The position numbers were made by a program, and so were the translations under genes. The notes under the pieces were generated by a model. It worked only from the letters and a program-made list of their open reading frames with translations, did not search any database and was not told the origin of the DNA. DNA of 33,610 nt from an uncultured Prevotella sp. GTDB lineage: Bacteria; Bacteroidota; Bacteroidia; Bacteroidales; Bacteroidaceae. Below, piece after piece: positions 1-9,400 of the stretch. The DNA lies in NCBI GenBank assembly GCA_905233425.1, contig CAJOEC010000039.1, forward strand, positions 444 to 34,053, read 5' to 3'. Numbering within the stretch: position 1 is the stretch's first letter; every line of letters starts with the position of its first letter.

Positions 1-1
1 A

Positions 2-154
2 CTCACCACCCTCCTCCTCCCGGCCAGCGACGGCAGGACAACCGACGAGAACCTCAGCCGCACAAACGATGAGATGGAGGAAGAAATGGAGGGCGGCGGC
101 GTCCGCCGACCACGTTACGACTGCTGGGAAGAAGAAGAAGAGGAGGAACTGTGA
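2..154 (+). CDS. Small acidic-tailed peptide, 3' end only
   Basis: The frame is open from the window edge to TGA at 152-154, giving about 50 residues; the start lies outside the window. The C-terminus reads RRPRYDCWEEEEEEEL. It matches the end of the complete 63-aa peptide at 26022-26213 (RRTYDVWEEEEVEE), which is the main reason to call it coding. The upstream part is Thr/Asp/Glu-rich with a GGG just before the tail. The stop is one base from the ATG of the regulator at 156, so the two are probably translationally coupled, and the Glu codons supply an AGGAGG ribosome-binding site for that regulator. No function is recognised. Confidence 0.6.
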   Translation, partial: LTTLLLPASDGRTTDENLSRTNDEMEEEMEGGGVRRPRYDCWEEEEEEEL

Positions 155-155
155 T

Positions 156-2126
156 ATGACAGCAAACATCCTTTACTTTTGTGCCGCCTTAGCCCTTTGG
201 GGCTGTGGCGGCATAACCACTTCTAACTCGTCGCCCAAGAGCCATGAAGGGGGAGCCGACACTGTCTACACCGAGCCGAAAGCCATGAGCATACACCGCA
301 CAGACCCTGAGCGGGCATTAGTGATGGTCGACTCGGCGGCCATCGTCGGGAACGTCACTCGCTGGCGTAGTGAGTACCTGAAGGCTATAATCTACTATTC
401 CGCCTTCCAGGAAGTCGGCAAGGCTGAGCAGATATGCTTCCAGCTGCTTGACGACATGGTTGACCGTTCACACCCAAAGGGAGACGGGATAGGCATAAAG
501 TCAGGGGATGTCCCGCTCACGCGTGATGACTCGATTACTGCTCTCGACACCTATACGCTGCTGACGGTGATTGCCAAAGTAAACCACAACTTGGCGAAGG
601 TCATTGAGTATGCCTCTGAAGCCACGCCGTTGGCAAGGGCTCTTGGCGAGACCGACTGCGTGGGACGCTATGCCGGCGACATAGCCTACGCCCTGGCGCA
701 GCAGGGGCGCGTAGAGGAGGGTATCGCGAAATTGCACAAGACAATAGACGAACTGAAGACCTCCACACGCTTCAACCATGTCTCGGCCTGCCACTCGGTC
801 AGCAACCTGCTGGTTCACATCCTGACAGATAACGAAATATATGACGATGCCGCCAAGGAGTGCAAGGACATGCTTGCGCGCTACGACGAGTTCACAAACC
901 ATCCAGACCGTTTTACCGGCATAACCGACGACTTCGACCCCTCGGAGTTCCTCGACTTTGCCCGAGGCAGTACGCTCTCCATGCTCGCCTACATTTATTC
1001 AGAGCAGGGCAAGGTGAACGAGGCACGCCAGTGTGTCGCCGAACTGAAGCGCACGCAATGGGGCCAGACGGTGGATAGCGACAGAATTCTGATTTCCGTC
1101 TATTCCAACCTGCGCGAATGGCAGAGCTTCGACGAGGCCGTCAAGCGTCTCGAGGTGCTGTACACCGACACCATCAGTAGCAACTATTACACTCATCTTA
1201 CGATACTCATGGCTGCCGCCGAGCAGCGAGGAAGGATAGACGAAGCCTACCGGCTGGCCATGAGGGCCGATGTCATCAAGGACAGTCTGCACAACCGCGA
1301 CACGGAGGAGCAGCTGGCCGAGCAGGCCACCATCTACCACCTACAGGAGGAGAAGTTCGCCCGGCAGGAGGCTGAGGCCGACTCACGCTTCTTCCGCTTG
1401 CTAACCATGGCCATCGTCGTGGGGCTTGTTGCCGCAGTGGCCTTCGCCATATACTTCTTCATCAAGCGGCGCGAGACAATGAACAAGAACAAGGTGCTGG
1501 CACGAATGATTGCGGAGAGCATAAACCGACCCACCCCCGACCCCTCCCTGTTGAGGGAGGGGAGTATATACACTCAAGGGCAGAACATCCCTCCCGGCTC
1601 CTCACCGAGTGGGGAGGGTGTAGGGACGCGACGTGTCGCGTCCGACCCCATGCCCACCAGCACTTCCAATGCCTCTCCGTCATCGCAAGAGGAAACTACT
1701 CCCCTCCCTCACAGGGAGGGGCCGGGGGTGGGTCTGCAGGGGGTGGGCCTCTCGGGTATGGGCCTTCCGGGGGTGGGTCTCGACACCGACCTCTACGCTT
1801 TCCTTCGCAAGGCCATTATGAGCGACCAGCTCTTCCTCGACCCCCAGCTCGACCGCCAGGCGCTCGTCGACCGTTTCGGTCTGTCGAAGGATCGCATCGG
1901 AGCAGCCTTCGCCAAGGGCAGCCCATACAAGTCGCTCATCGACTTCCTCACCGACTGCCGTCTGCCCTACGCCGCCAAGATGCTCACCGAGCGTCCCGAC
2001 CTCACCATCGCTGAGATTGCCATGAAGAGCGGATTCCCCAGTCTGAACACTTTCGGACGCAATTTCAAGCAGAAGTACGCCATCACTCCCTCGCAGTTCC
2101 GCGAGCAACAAGAGAAGGCACAGTAA
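156..2126 (+). CDS. Membrane-anchored TPR / AraC-type transcriptional regulator
   Basis: This is a 656-aa protein. The ATG at 156 is preferred over 69 because AGGAGG (141-146) sits just upstream and the extra N-terminus overlaps the preceding peptide gene. Residues 1-17 are hydrophobic and end in LWGC, a possible but imperfect lipobox. Residues about 20-410 are helical and TPR-like. One transmembrane segment lies at about 415-436, followed by KRR. Residues about 457-543 are a low-complexity linker encoded by repeat DNA, with GVGL/GMGL runs. Residues about 548-652 form an AraC-type helix-turn-helix domain (LTIAEIAMKSGFPSLNTFGRNFK). The architecture (periplasmic sensor, one membrane pass, cytoplasmic DNA-binding domain) resembles Bacteroidetes membrane-tethered regulators. 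Its targets are not visible here; autoregulation with the upstream peptide is only a guess. Confidence 0.88.
   Translation: MTANILYFCAALALWGCGGITTSNSSPKSHEGGADTVYTEPKAMSIHRTDPERALVMVDSAAIVGNVTRWRSEYLKAIIYYSAFQEVGKAEQICFQLLDDMVDRSHPKGDGIGIKSGDVPLTRDDSITALDTYTLLTVIAKVNHNLAKVIEYASEATPLARALGETDCVGRYAGDIAYALAQQGRVEEGIAKLHKTIDELKTSTRFNHVSACHSVSNLLVHILTDNEIYDDAAKECKDMLARYDEFTNHPDRFTGITDDFDPSEFLDFARGSTLSMLAYIYSEQGKVNEARQCVAELKRTQWGQTVDSDRILISVYSNLREWQSFDEAVKRLEVLYTDTISSNYYTHLTILMAAAEQRGRIDEAYRLAMRADVIKDSLHNRDTEEQLAEQATIYHLQEEKFARQEAEADSRFFRLLTMAIVVGLVAAVAFAIYFFIKRRETMNKNKVLARMIAESINRPTPDPSLLREGSIYTQGQNIPPGSSPSGEGVGTRRVASDPMPTSTSNASPSSQEETTPLPHREGPGVGLQGVGLSGMGLPGVGLDTDLYAFLRKAIMSDQLFLDPQLDRQALVDRFGLSKDRIGAAFAKGSPYKSLIDFLTDCRLPYAAKMLTERPDLTIAEIAMKSGFPSLNTFGRNFKQKYAITPSQFREQQEKAQ
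1525..1785. repeat. Cluster of palindromic repeats inside the regulator gene
   Basis: Hairpin CCCCTCCCT-GTTG-AGGGAGGGG lies at 1541-1562. A similar one lies at 1701-1721, followed by GGGGGTGGGTC units. The outer context (ACCCACCCCCG before the first, CCGGGGGTGGGT after the second) shows that they are inverted copies of one element. Between them is GGACGCGACGTGTCGCGTCC at 1624-1643. All stay in frame and encode the linker between the membrane segment and the AraC domain. Confidence 0.85.
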
Positions 2127-2144
2127 AGTTAAATTTTTTCCGAT

Positions 2145-2267
2145 GGTGTAGGGGCAGGCCCTGTGCCAGCCCGATGTCCCGAAGTGAGGGACACAAACCT
2201 TGCCGATTCATCTGTGAATATTGCCCCTTTGGGGGCATCGGGCTGGCACAGGGCCTGCCCCTACACC
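2145..2267. repeat. 32-bp perfect inverted repeat around a 59-bp core
   Basis: The arm at 2145-2176 (beginning GGTGTAGGGGCAGGCC) is exactly complementary to 2236-2267. The core holds smaller hairpins, for example GCCCC-TTT-GGGGGC near its right side. The element starts 18 bases after the regulator stop, so it could end that transcript. It also looks like a small non-autonomous mobile element. No transposase is nearby. Confidence 0.85.
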
Positions 2268-2275
2268 AGGTAGTT

Positions 2276-2467
2276 TAATGCCGTTTCCTTAGTACATCAT
2301 ATTGAACACCATAGGTTGAAAGTATGAGCAGGTAAAGCCCCGAAGAGGCGACAGATCACCCACGGTCTGTCTTCCCTTCGGGACTTTTGGTGTTATGTCC
2401 ATTGTTACGGGGGTTACCACCCGCCTGTAATCTGTCGTCCCTTCGGAACTATAGCACGGCCTCGGCT
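2276..2467. other. Gene-free stretch with a weak inverted pair
   Basis: I see no gene here. Two related pieces face each other: CGACAGATCAC (2349-2359) followed by CCCTTCGGGAC (2374-2384), and GTAATCTGTCG (2427-2437) followed by CCCTTCGGAAC (2439-2449). This looks like a decayed inverted-repeat element. Confidence 0.45.
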
Positions 2468-2621
2468 TGTCAGATAGTTGTCTCCAGCATGTCAGATAGT
2501 CTTCTCCGACATGCCAAATAGTCCGCCCGGTGCGGACTCGGAGTCCGCGCCGGGCGGACTGTCAGTTCGCGCCGGGCGGACTCCGAGTTCGCACGGCGCG
2601 AACTTTTTGGGGTCTCGGAGG
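2468..2621. repeat. Degenerate 22-bp periodic array, about 7 units
   Basis: Units start near 2468, 2490, 2512, 2534, 2556, 2578 and 2600, exactly 22 bp apart. The first two are nearly identical (TGTCAGATAGT...). The later ones become GC-rich (GGACTCGGAGTCCGCGCCGGGC type) but keep AGT at the same column. There are no unique spacers, so it is not a CRISPR array. It is outside any credible gene. Confidence 0.75.
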
Positions 2622-2703
2622 TCTTAGGATGGCATCCCCAAAACGATTATCAGACGTGTCGGAGGGGGGAATGCTCGACCTGTACGGTTGTCTGCTGTCG
2701 TAT

Positions 2704-2893
2704 GACCGCAAAGCGGTCACCTCTTAATAACGGGAGGTGCAAAGCACCCCCGGATAGACAGATCGGGGTGGCATCGACCCTGAGGGGGTCGCCCATCGCC
2801 GCTGTTGGGGCACACCCTTCTTTTCTCTCCCTTCTCTACTATCCGCAGGTCCTTCGGACACTGCGGTTATTAAACGGAGACCCTTTCAGGGTC
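2704..2893. repeat. Series of short hairpins
   Basis: Five small stem-loops lie in a row: GACCGC-AAA-GCGGTC (2704-2718), GGGAGGTGC-AAA-GCACCCCC (about 2732-2751), CGACCCTGAGGGGGTCG (2775-2791), CCGCAGGTCC-TTCG-GACACTGCGG (2843-2866) and GACCCTTTCAGGGTC (2879-2893). No convincing protein is encoded. It could be a structured RNA or an accretion of repeats. Confidence 0.6.
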
Positions 2894-2965
2894 GATGTAC
2901 CTCGAGAAATAGGGAATGGCATGGAATCCCCAATCTGTCCGTCTTGCTCTTGAATCCGTCGGCGT

Positions 2966-3006
2966 GTTCACCAATTCGTCTGAAAACGTTCACTAATTCG
3001 TCTGAA
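2966..3006. repeat. Two-copy 22-bp direct repeat
   Basis: GTTCACCAATTCGTCTGAA (2966-2984) recurs as GTTCACTAATTCGTCTGAA (2988-3006), one mismatch, offset 22 bp. It abuts the promoter at 3009-3040, so it could be an operator; that role is inferred from position only. Confidence 0.7.
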
Positions 3007-3008
3007 CT

Positions 3009-3040
3009 ATTGCACGGAAGAAATAAAATTACTATCTTTG
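3009..3040 (+). promoter_or_regulatory. Bacteroidetes-type promoter for the 62-aa membrane protein
   Basis: ATTG at 3009-3012 (consensus TTTG) is 20 bp upstream of TATCTTTG at 3033-3040 (consensus TAnnTTTG). Transcription would begin near 3046, leaving a leader of about 85 nt that contains the 15-bp repeats. Confidence 0.65.
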
Positions 3041-3065
3041 CACCGAAGAAAAACGTGATACGCGC

Positions 3066-3125
3066 AAAACCGTCAATCCTAAAACCGTAAATCGTAAACT
3101 TGTAAATCGTAAATTCGTAAATAAT
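3066..3125. repeat. Four-unit 15-bp tandem repeat in a 5' leader
   Basis: Units of the type AAAACCGTAAATCGT start at 3066, 3081, 3096 and 3111. The array ends four bases before the ATG at 3130. Similar AACCGTAAATTAAA sequence lies just before the transporter start at 30878. Confidence 0.75.
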
Positions 3126-3129
3126 CTTT

Positions 3130-3318
3130 ATGTACAACGAAATCATCATCCTGCTCATCAGTGTCATCATCCTGCTCGTCATCGTCATCGGCGTGCAGGG
3201 AGTGCGCAATATGCATGACCATCGGGAGCTGCGTGACAAGAACGACGCCATCATCCGCGAGATCCGTGAGAATGTGGAGCTGCGCGACGAACTGCGCCAA
3301 ATGATGTGCACCCGATAA
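3130..3318 (+). CDS. Small single-pass membrane protein
   Basis: This encodes 62 aa. Residues about 4-23 are a strongly hydrophobic Ile/Leu/Val segment. The rest is charged and heptad-like (HRELRDKNDAIIREIRENVE...), consistent with a short coiled coil on one side of the membrane. A good promoter precedes it. No family is recognised. It lies 100 bp upstream of the giant gene on the same strand and may share its transcript, as no separate promoter is evident between them. The protein could be a minor membrane factor or a spurious reading frame; promoter and composition favour a real gene. Confidence 0.6.
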   Translation: MYNEIIILLISVIILLVIVIGVQGVRNMHDHRELRDKNDAIIREIRENVELRDELRQMMCTR

Positions 3319-3418
3319 GACAATAATAAGACAAAGTACAGACAATAATATGACCCGAATAATTCATTAACAACAATAAACCCTTAACTTAATTAACAAA
3401 CAGTCTAACCCTTAAACA

Positions 3419-6400
3419 ATGAAACGTATGGAAAAGACAATGAAACATTTGAGCAAATGGTGGCGGGTGTCACTATTGCTTTTCGTCTGTCTCTTCGGAG
3501 GCAGCAGCGGCGATTACGCCATGAGGATTATCACGACAGATTACTACCAAGGCTGGGGGTACATGTCTTATATTGACAACCAGCCAACCATTGATAATCC
3601 TTACATCGGCATCGACCTCGTTTACTACGAAGGCGAAGGCGAAGACACGTATTTCACCCATACTGCGACTGAAGATGGCAAGGCCGGCCCGGCCCTGTAT
3701 GTTGACGGTAAGTACATCTGCTCGCCCGACAACGAGTTGGGATGGAAAAACAACTACAAGGATGCTGAGAAAGCCTGTGGTGACGATGACTGGTGGGGAA
3801 ACACGTACAGTAAAGACGGTATTGTCGTGAAGTTCTGGAACCCATATCACATGACTGACCACTATTGGGTCAACAGAGTATCGATGCGCGTCTATCTGCC
3901 GAACTGGAAGATAGGTGAGAGCCATACGATAAAACTCAAGGGCCACTGGAAGCAGGAGAATAAGACCGAGAAACTGGTGGAGAAGTCGTGGACGACGAAT
4001 CCCTTCCCCGACCCGTTCCCTGCCGCATCTCCTACTGCCGTGATGACCAACTATAACACGGTGAGCGTGAGCGGCCAGCTGAACAAAAATTATCAGATGT
4101 TTGTCGGTCTTGCCCCAGACAAGACGGCAGCTCCGAGCGATTATGTTGAGATTGGATCGGCCAACAGTCACGAATACTTTCAACAGTCGTCGTTCAGCGG
4201 CATAACTACCACGCTGAGCTGGGGCAGTAACTACAAGGACCCCCGCAAGCTGCCTATACAGTACAGCGTACGTCGTTACAGTGATGCCGATAGGATTGAG
4301 CATATCTATAAATGGTATGAGGTCAGCGTTCCCGGCTTTGCCTACGCGAATGTAAACAACAATGTGACAACTGACATGTGGAACAAGAAGGTCACGTTAA
4401 GCTGGACGGCTGTTGACGGCAACAACCGCTGCAAGAACGGTAAGTGGAAGCTGAAGAACGAGACAACCGGAGAATTGATCCCTGCTGGTGACACAAAAAT
4501 CGATTACGGTTCGAATACACGTACCTATACGATTACTGTGCCGAAGTATGACACGGATTACAATATCGGTGTCTATTTCGTTCCTGATGGTATGACATCG
4601 CTTAACAGTTCTCTTTGCGTCACTAAGAAAGTTCGTATAGACCGTAATTTCTCTTTCAGCAATCTGAAAGCCACGGATAATCTGGACAACGGTATTAAGG
4701 TGAGCTGGAGCCACACACCTTTTGGCGATGCCTCAAGTACGAAGAGATACACGATTAGTCTTCAGCGTACTGAGAATGCCAGCGACTCGACATCATGGGT
4801 TACGATTAAAGAAATTGTGATTGAGAATCCTTCGACGAGCAACGGAGAGTATATGGACGATAATAACGGTAAAGGGCTTGCTGCTCAGACAACCTATTTC
4901 TATCGTCTGCGTGTGGTGGCACTTGACAATGTCTTGTACCCTTCGGCCACCGTGTCTGGATGTCTTGGCGGTATGACGACGGTGACGGAGCTGAAGGCTT
5001 CGCAAGGCCTATATAACAATATGGTGAAGCTGAACTGGAAGGTAGACCAAGTGGGTACTAACACGACCTATTTCACTGTGTCGCGCCGTCTTTTAGGCAG
5101 TAAGAAAGAGACAGATTGGATAGAGCTTGGAACCCTTTCGGGCGTTGGTGCAAGCTATTCATACGACGACATGACAGTTCAGTTAGGCATGTACTATGAG
5201 TACCGTGTGGCGACGAGTATCATAAAGAAAGTAAATGGTAAGGATGTAGTGAAACCGGGAATGATGATAACGACCGACGGCTTCGCAATGTCATCAGGTA
5301 CGGTGAGCGGTCGCATCACTTACGGTACAGGTACAGCCGTCCCCGGAGCGAAGGTGGTGCTTGAGTCGAATGAAGTGGGCTTCTCCGGGCTGAGGTCACT
5401 GGAATTAAGTGGCGTGGGTACCGACGTTGGTCTTTTCACAGATCTTACTCCGGCCACTATCCAGGAATTGTTTGAAAAAGATTTCTCCATACAGATGTAT
5501 ATCAATCCTGACAGCGCAAAAATGAATACTGACAAATTGCGCTATATCGTGTTAGACGTGCCGGAAGTATTCCACATAGCATTGGATTACGAAGCCAGTA
5601 CTGGCCGGTATAAGCTGGGCGCATGGATTGCAGACCGCGGATATACCAATCTTTATATTCCCGCCTGCCAATGGAGCCATGTGACGTTGGTTCATAAACA
5701 CAATCTTGGCACAACGACATTCCATGTAGCGGCCGCAGACACCCTTCGGTCAGCCCAGGTGCAGACTACCACAGCTGAGGTGTGGACTGACAGACCCATC
5801 GTATGGAGCACCAGTGCCCTACAAGCCACGACCATTGCCCTGGGAAATTACGGATCGCCGCGTCCTCCTCAAGGAAACAACTTCCAAGGCCTTATCGATG
5901 AGTTCCGTTTCTTCACCGACACGCTCTCTGTAGAGGACATCAAGAACAACTACAACCATCCGCTTGTGGGCAACGAAAAGGGTCTGGCCATCTACTATCC
6001 GTTTGATGAGGGTATGGAGTCACAGACGAAAGTTTACGACTTCTCGAAGACCAATGGTGTGATGAATTGCCGTTATGCTAAGGCCAAAGTCGCTGCCAAG
6101 AGCTCGGAAAACATCTCTGAGGAGCTGGGCATGTTCAGCTTTACCGATAAGCAGGGCAATTACACTGTGCGTGGCGTTCCATTTGCGGGCGACGGCACCA
6201 GCTATTTGGTGACCCCGGAGATGGGCATCCACGAGTTCTCACCCGCCTACAAGACGGTCTATGTGAGCGGCTCCTCGCTGGTACACAGCGGCGTGGACTT
6301 CGACGACGTGTCATCGTTCCCCGTGAGCGGCAAGGTCTATTATGCCAATACCGACTATCCCGTGAAGGGGGTCAAATTCTATGTTGACGGCATCATCTGC

Positions 6401-9400
6401 TCCAAGGACGGCGAACATGTGACCAGTGCTGCCGACGGTTCATACACCATCAGCGTGCCCATCGGCAGCCACTTCATCCAGGCGAAGCTCGAGGGCCACG
6501 AGTTTGAGAATGAAGGCCGCTATCCTGCCGACCCGGGAGGAACGGGCGAGCGCATTAACTTCAATAAGGCAATCCCCGACTTAGAGTTCCATGACATCAC
6601 GCTGGTCAACTTCACCGGACGTGTCGTCGGTGGCGACATTGAGGGCGACAAGCCCATTGGCTTCGGTGCAAGTGTGAACAACATCGGCAAGGCCAAGCTT
6701 GTGCTTCAGCCACAGAATGCTGACATGTACCGCATGAATGTCGTCCCCGACACCCCGCAAGGGTACAAGAACAACCCCGATTCTCTCATAGTGCCATCGG
6801 ACACGGTGACCATCAACAGCTTCTCTTACCGTGGCGGTGGCAACAAGTGCAACACCATATTCATTGAGACCGACCCTGCAACCGGTGAGTTCTCGGCATT
6901 GCTGCCTCCACTGTCCTACACCCTGCAAAGCATCTCTATCAATAAAGGCGCGATGAACCTCTTAGGCACTACGACTAAGACGATAGACCTGACGCAGCCG
7001 CTTGTCTCGTACACCGACTCAATAGAGCGTAAAGACAGCACGTGGGCATACTACGATTACAACACCCTGCTGCGCTACACCTATCACAGTGACCCGACAT
7101 TCACAGTGAAACAGAAGGGCAACGACGACGGAGCTTTCGGTATCAAGGAGTACACCGTGAAGAAAAACGGCCAGGATTATACGATTGACGACATCTATAC
7201 CATAGACGATGCCGGCAAAATAACCTACAACTATGGTGGTGCTGTGTTCATTGAGATGGATACATACGAGTTTGACATCGAGGGCTACGAGGAATACACC
7301 AATTATGATGACCCGACAGTTGAACCGAGTCGCGTGCCCCTTGCCGATGTTGTGGTGCAAATTTCAAACGCTCTCTCTACAGACCAAGCCGTCTATGGTG
7401 AAGGCAACACAGCTGGTCTTGATCCAGGATCGGTGGACGAAGACGATATGGAGAAAAACACGATTACTCTCGACGAAAAAGGAAAGGGAACCTACAGATG
7501 GAAGGCTGGTTTGCCCAACATCACTTATCCTTACTCGCGTACATTAAATATAAAATATGAGATTGCCAATCATGGCAACGACTGGAGCGGCAACCCACTG
7601 TATGGTGTCGTGCTGGGTTCACTGCCCACAGGCAACAACTTCGTCACCGCCGGTCCCGACCAGCTTGACATGATTCTACGCGATCCTCCCGGCACAGGTT
7701 CATCGGCAGAGTGGACCTCCGGCACCTCGTTCTCCCAGTCACATTCCGAAGGCGGCACATGGAGCAGCGAGACAGAAGTAAAGACCACCAGCCATCTGGG
7801 ACCAAAAACGTCGATGGGAGCAGGAATAGGAGTTTGGATGATTACTGAGGTAGAGAACAGAGCCGACTTAGAAGTGGGTGTGAAAGTGACTACCGAGGGC
7901 GAGGATGCCTCCACCTGGAACCGTGAGGTGACCATCACCAAGACCATCACCACCAGCGATGCCATGGAGTATGTGGGCGCACAGGGTGACGTGTTCGTCG
8001 GCGCTTCCACAAACATCATCTACGGCATGGCACGCAATATCGACTTCTATCCCAATACCGACGAAACAACGGGGAAGAAGGGCAAGCTGCAAAAGAATGA
8101 TATTGTGACCACCGGGCTCGATTTTGAGACCGAGTTCGCCTACACTCAGAACTACATCGAGAACGTGCTTATCCCGAACTTCGAGAAGATGCGTAATTCA
8201 AAGCTGAAGCCCAACAGCACTATCGGCACGACAAACAGCAATCCCGGCAAATATCCCATCTACCTGACCACCCTCTCGGACGACGATGAGCGTTTTGGCT
8301 CCAGCAACCACGATAAGACCGTCTGGGGAAACTTGGCAACAGCTGAACCGTCGGCCAAAGGACCGTCTTATACCATGGTACGTCCTGACAACGCCGACGC
8401 AGACGTGTCGTTCCAGGACAGCGTGGAGTGGTGCAACAACCAGATTGCCATTTGGAAGAAGTATTTGGCACTGAACGAAAAAGAAAAGGTGGAAGCCTAC
8501 AATAAACGTGGAAAGAACGTGAAGAACTATTCCTTTGACTCTGGAACGACTGTTACCAACAGCGTGGAGAAGAGCTACTCCACTGGCAATACCTACGACA
8601 TCAATGTGTCGTCGGTGGCTATCCTGGGCACCAAGTTCGGCGCGAAATTCAATGGCATTGGTGTGGAATGGGAAATCGGCACTGAGACTGGTGGCGGCTG
8701 GCACAAGCAGACAGAAGAGACCACGACGACCACCGAGTCGTTCAGTTACACGCTGGCTGAGGACGGCGACGACGATGCCATCTCCGTTGATGTCTATGAG
8801 TATGGCGACTTCGGACCCATCTTCCGCACACGCGGCGGACAGACCTGCGCACCCTACGAGGGCGAGGTGCGGACGAAGTACTACGAGCCGGGACAGCATG
8901 TCATCATGGAGGCTACCATGCAGATTGAAGTTCCCGATATTGATGTAGAAAAAGATTGGATGTCCGACGTACCCACTGGCGGCATCGCCAACTACACGCT
9001 CCTTCTGCGCAACGCTTCGCAGATTGACGAGGATGTCTATTACCGCCTGCTCGTAGCCGACGAGACCAACCCCGACGGCGCCATCATCAGCATCGACGGA
9101 AAGGTCATCACCGACAACCGCATCATCAAGATTCCCGCAGGACAGACTGTCACGAAGCTGATGCAGCTGAAGCAGGCTGACGCCAGCATCCTCAAGTATT
9201 ATGGCTGTAAAGACGAGAATGACCCGCTTTATAATAAGGGTATCGCCATCGTGCTCGCATCGCAGAGCCAATACGACCCGACAAGCACGTGGGAGGTCAT
9301 TGCTGACACAGTGTTTATCAAGGCTGAATTCGTTCCCTCGTCGTCCGATGTCACACTTGAACTCTCGAACTCGACGATGAACACGAACACGGGCACGGCG

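Noticed and set aside
2468..2621. Possible CRISPR array
   Set aside because: Units are contiguous and only 22 bp, with no constant repeat alternating with unique spacers and no cas genes. The same applies to the arrays at 18805-18892 and 19821-19913.
2530..2953. Two short plus-strand open frames in the repeat region
   Set aside because: They are translations of the 22-bp array and hairpins, with biased composition and no supporting start signals.
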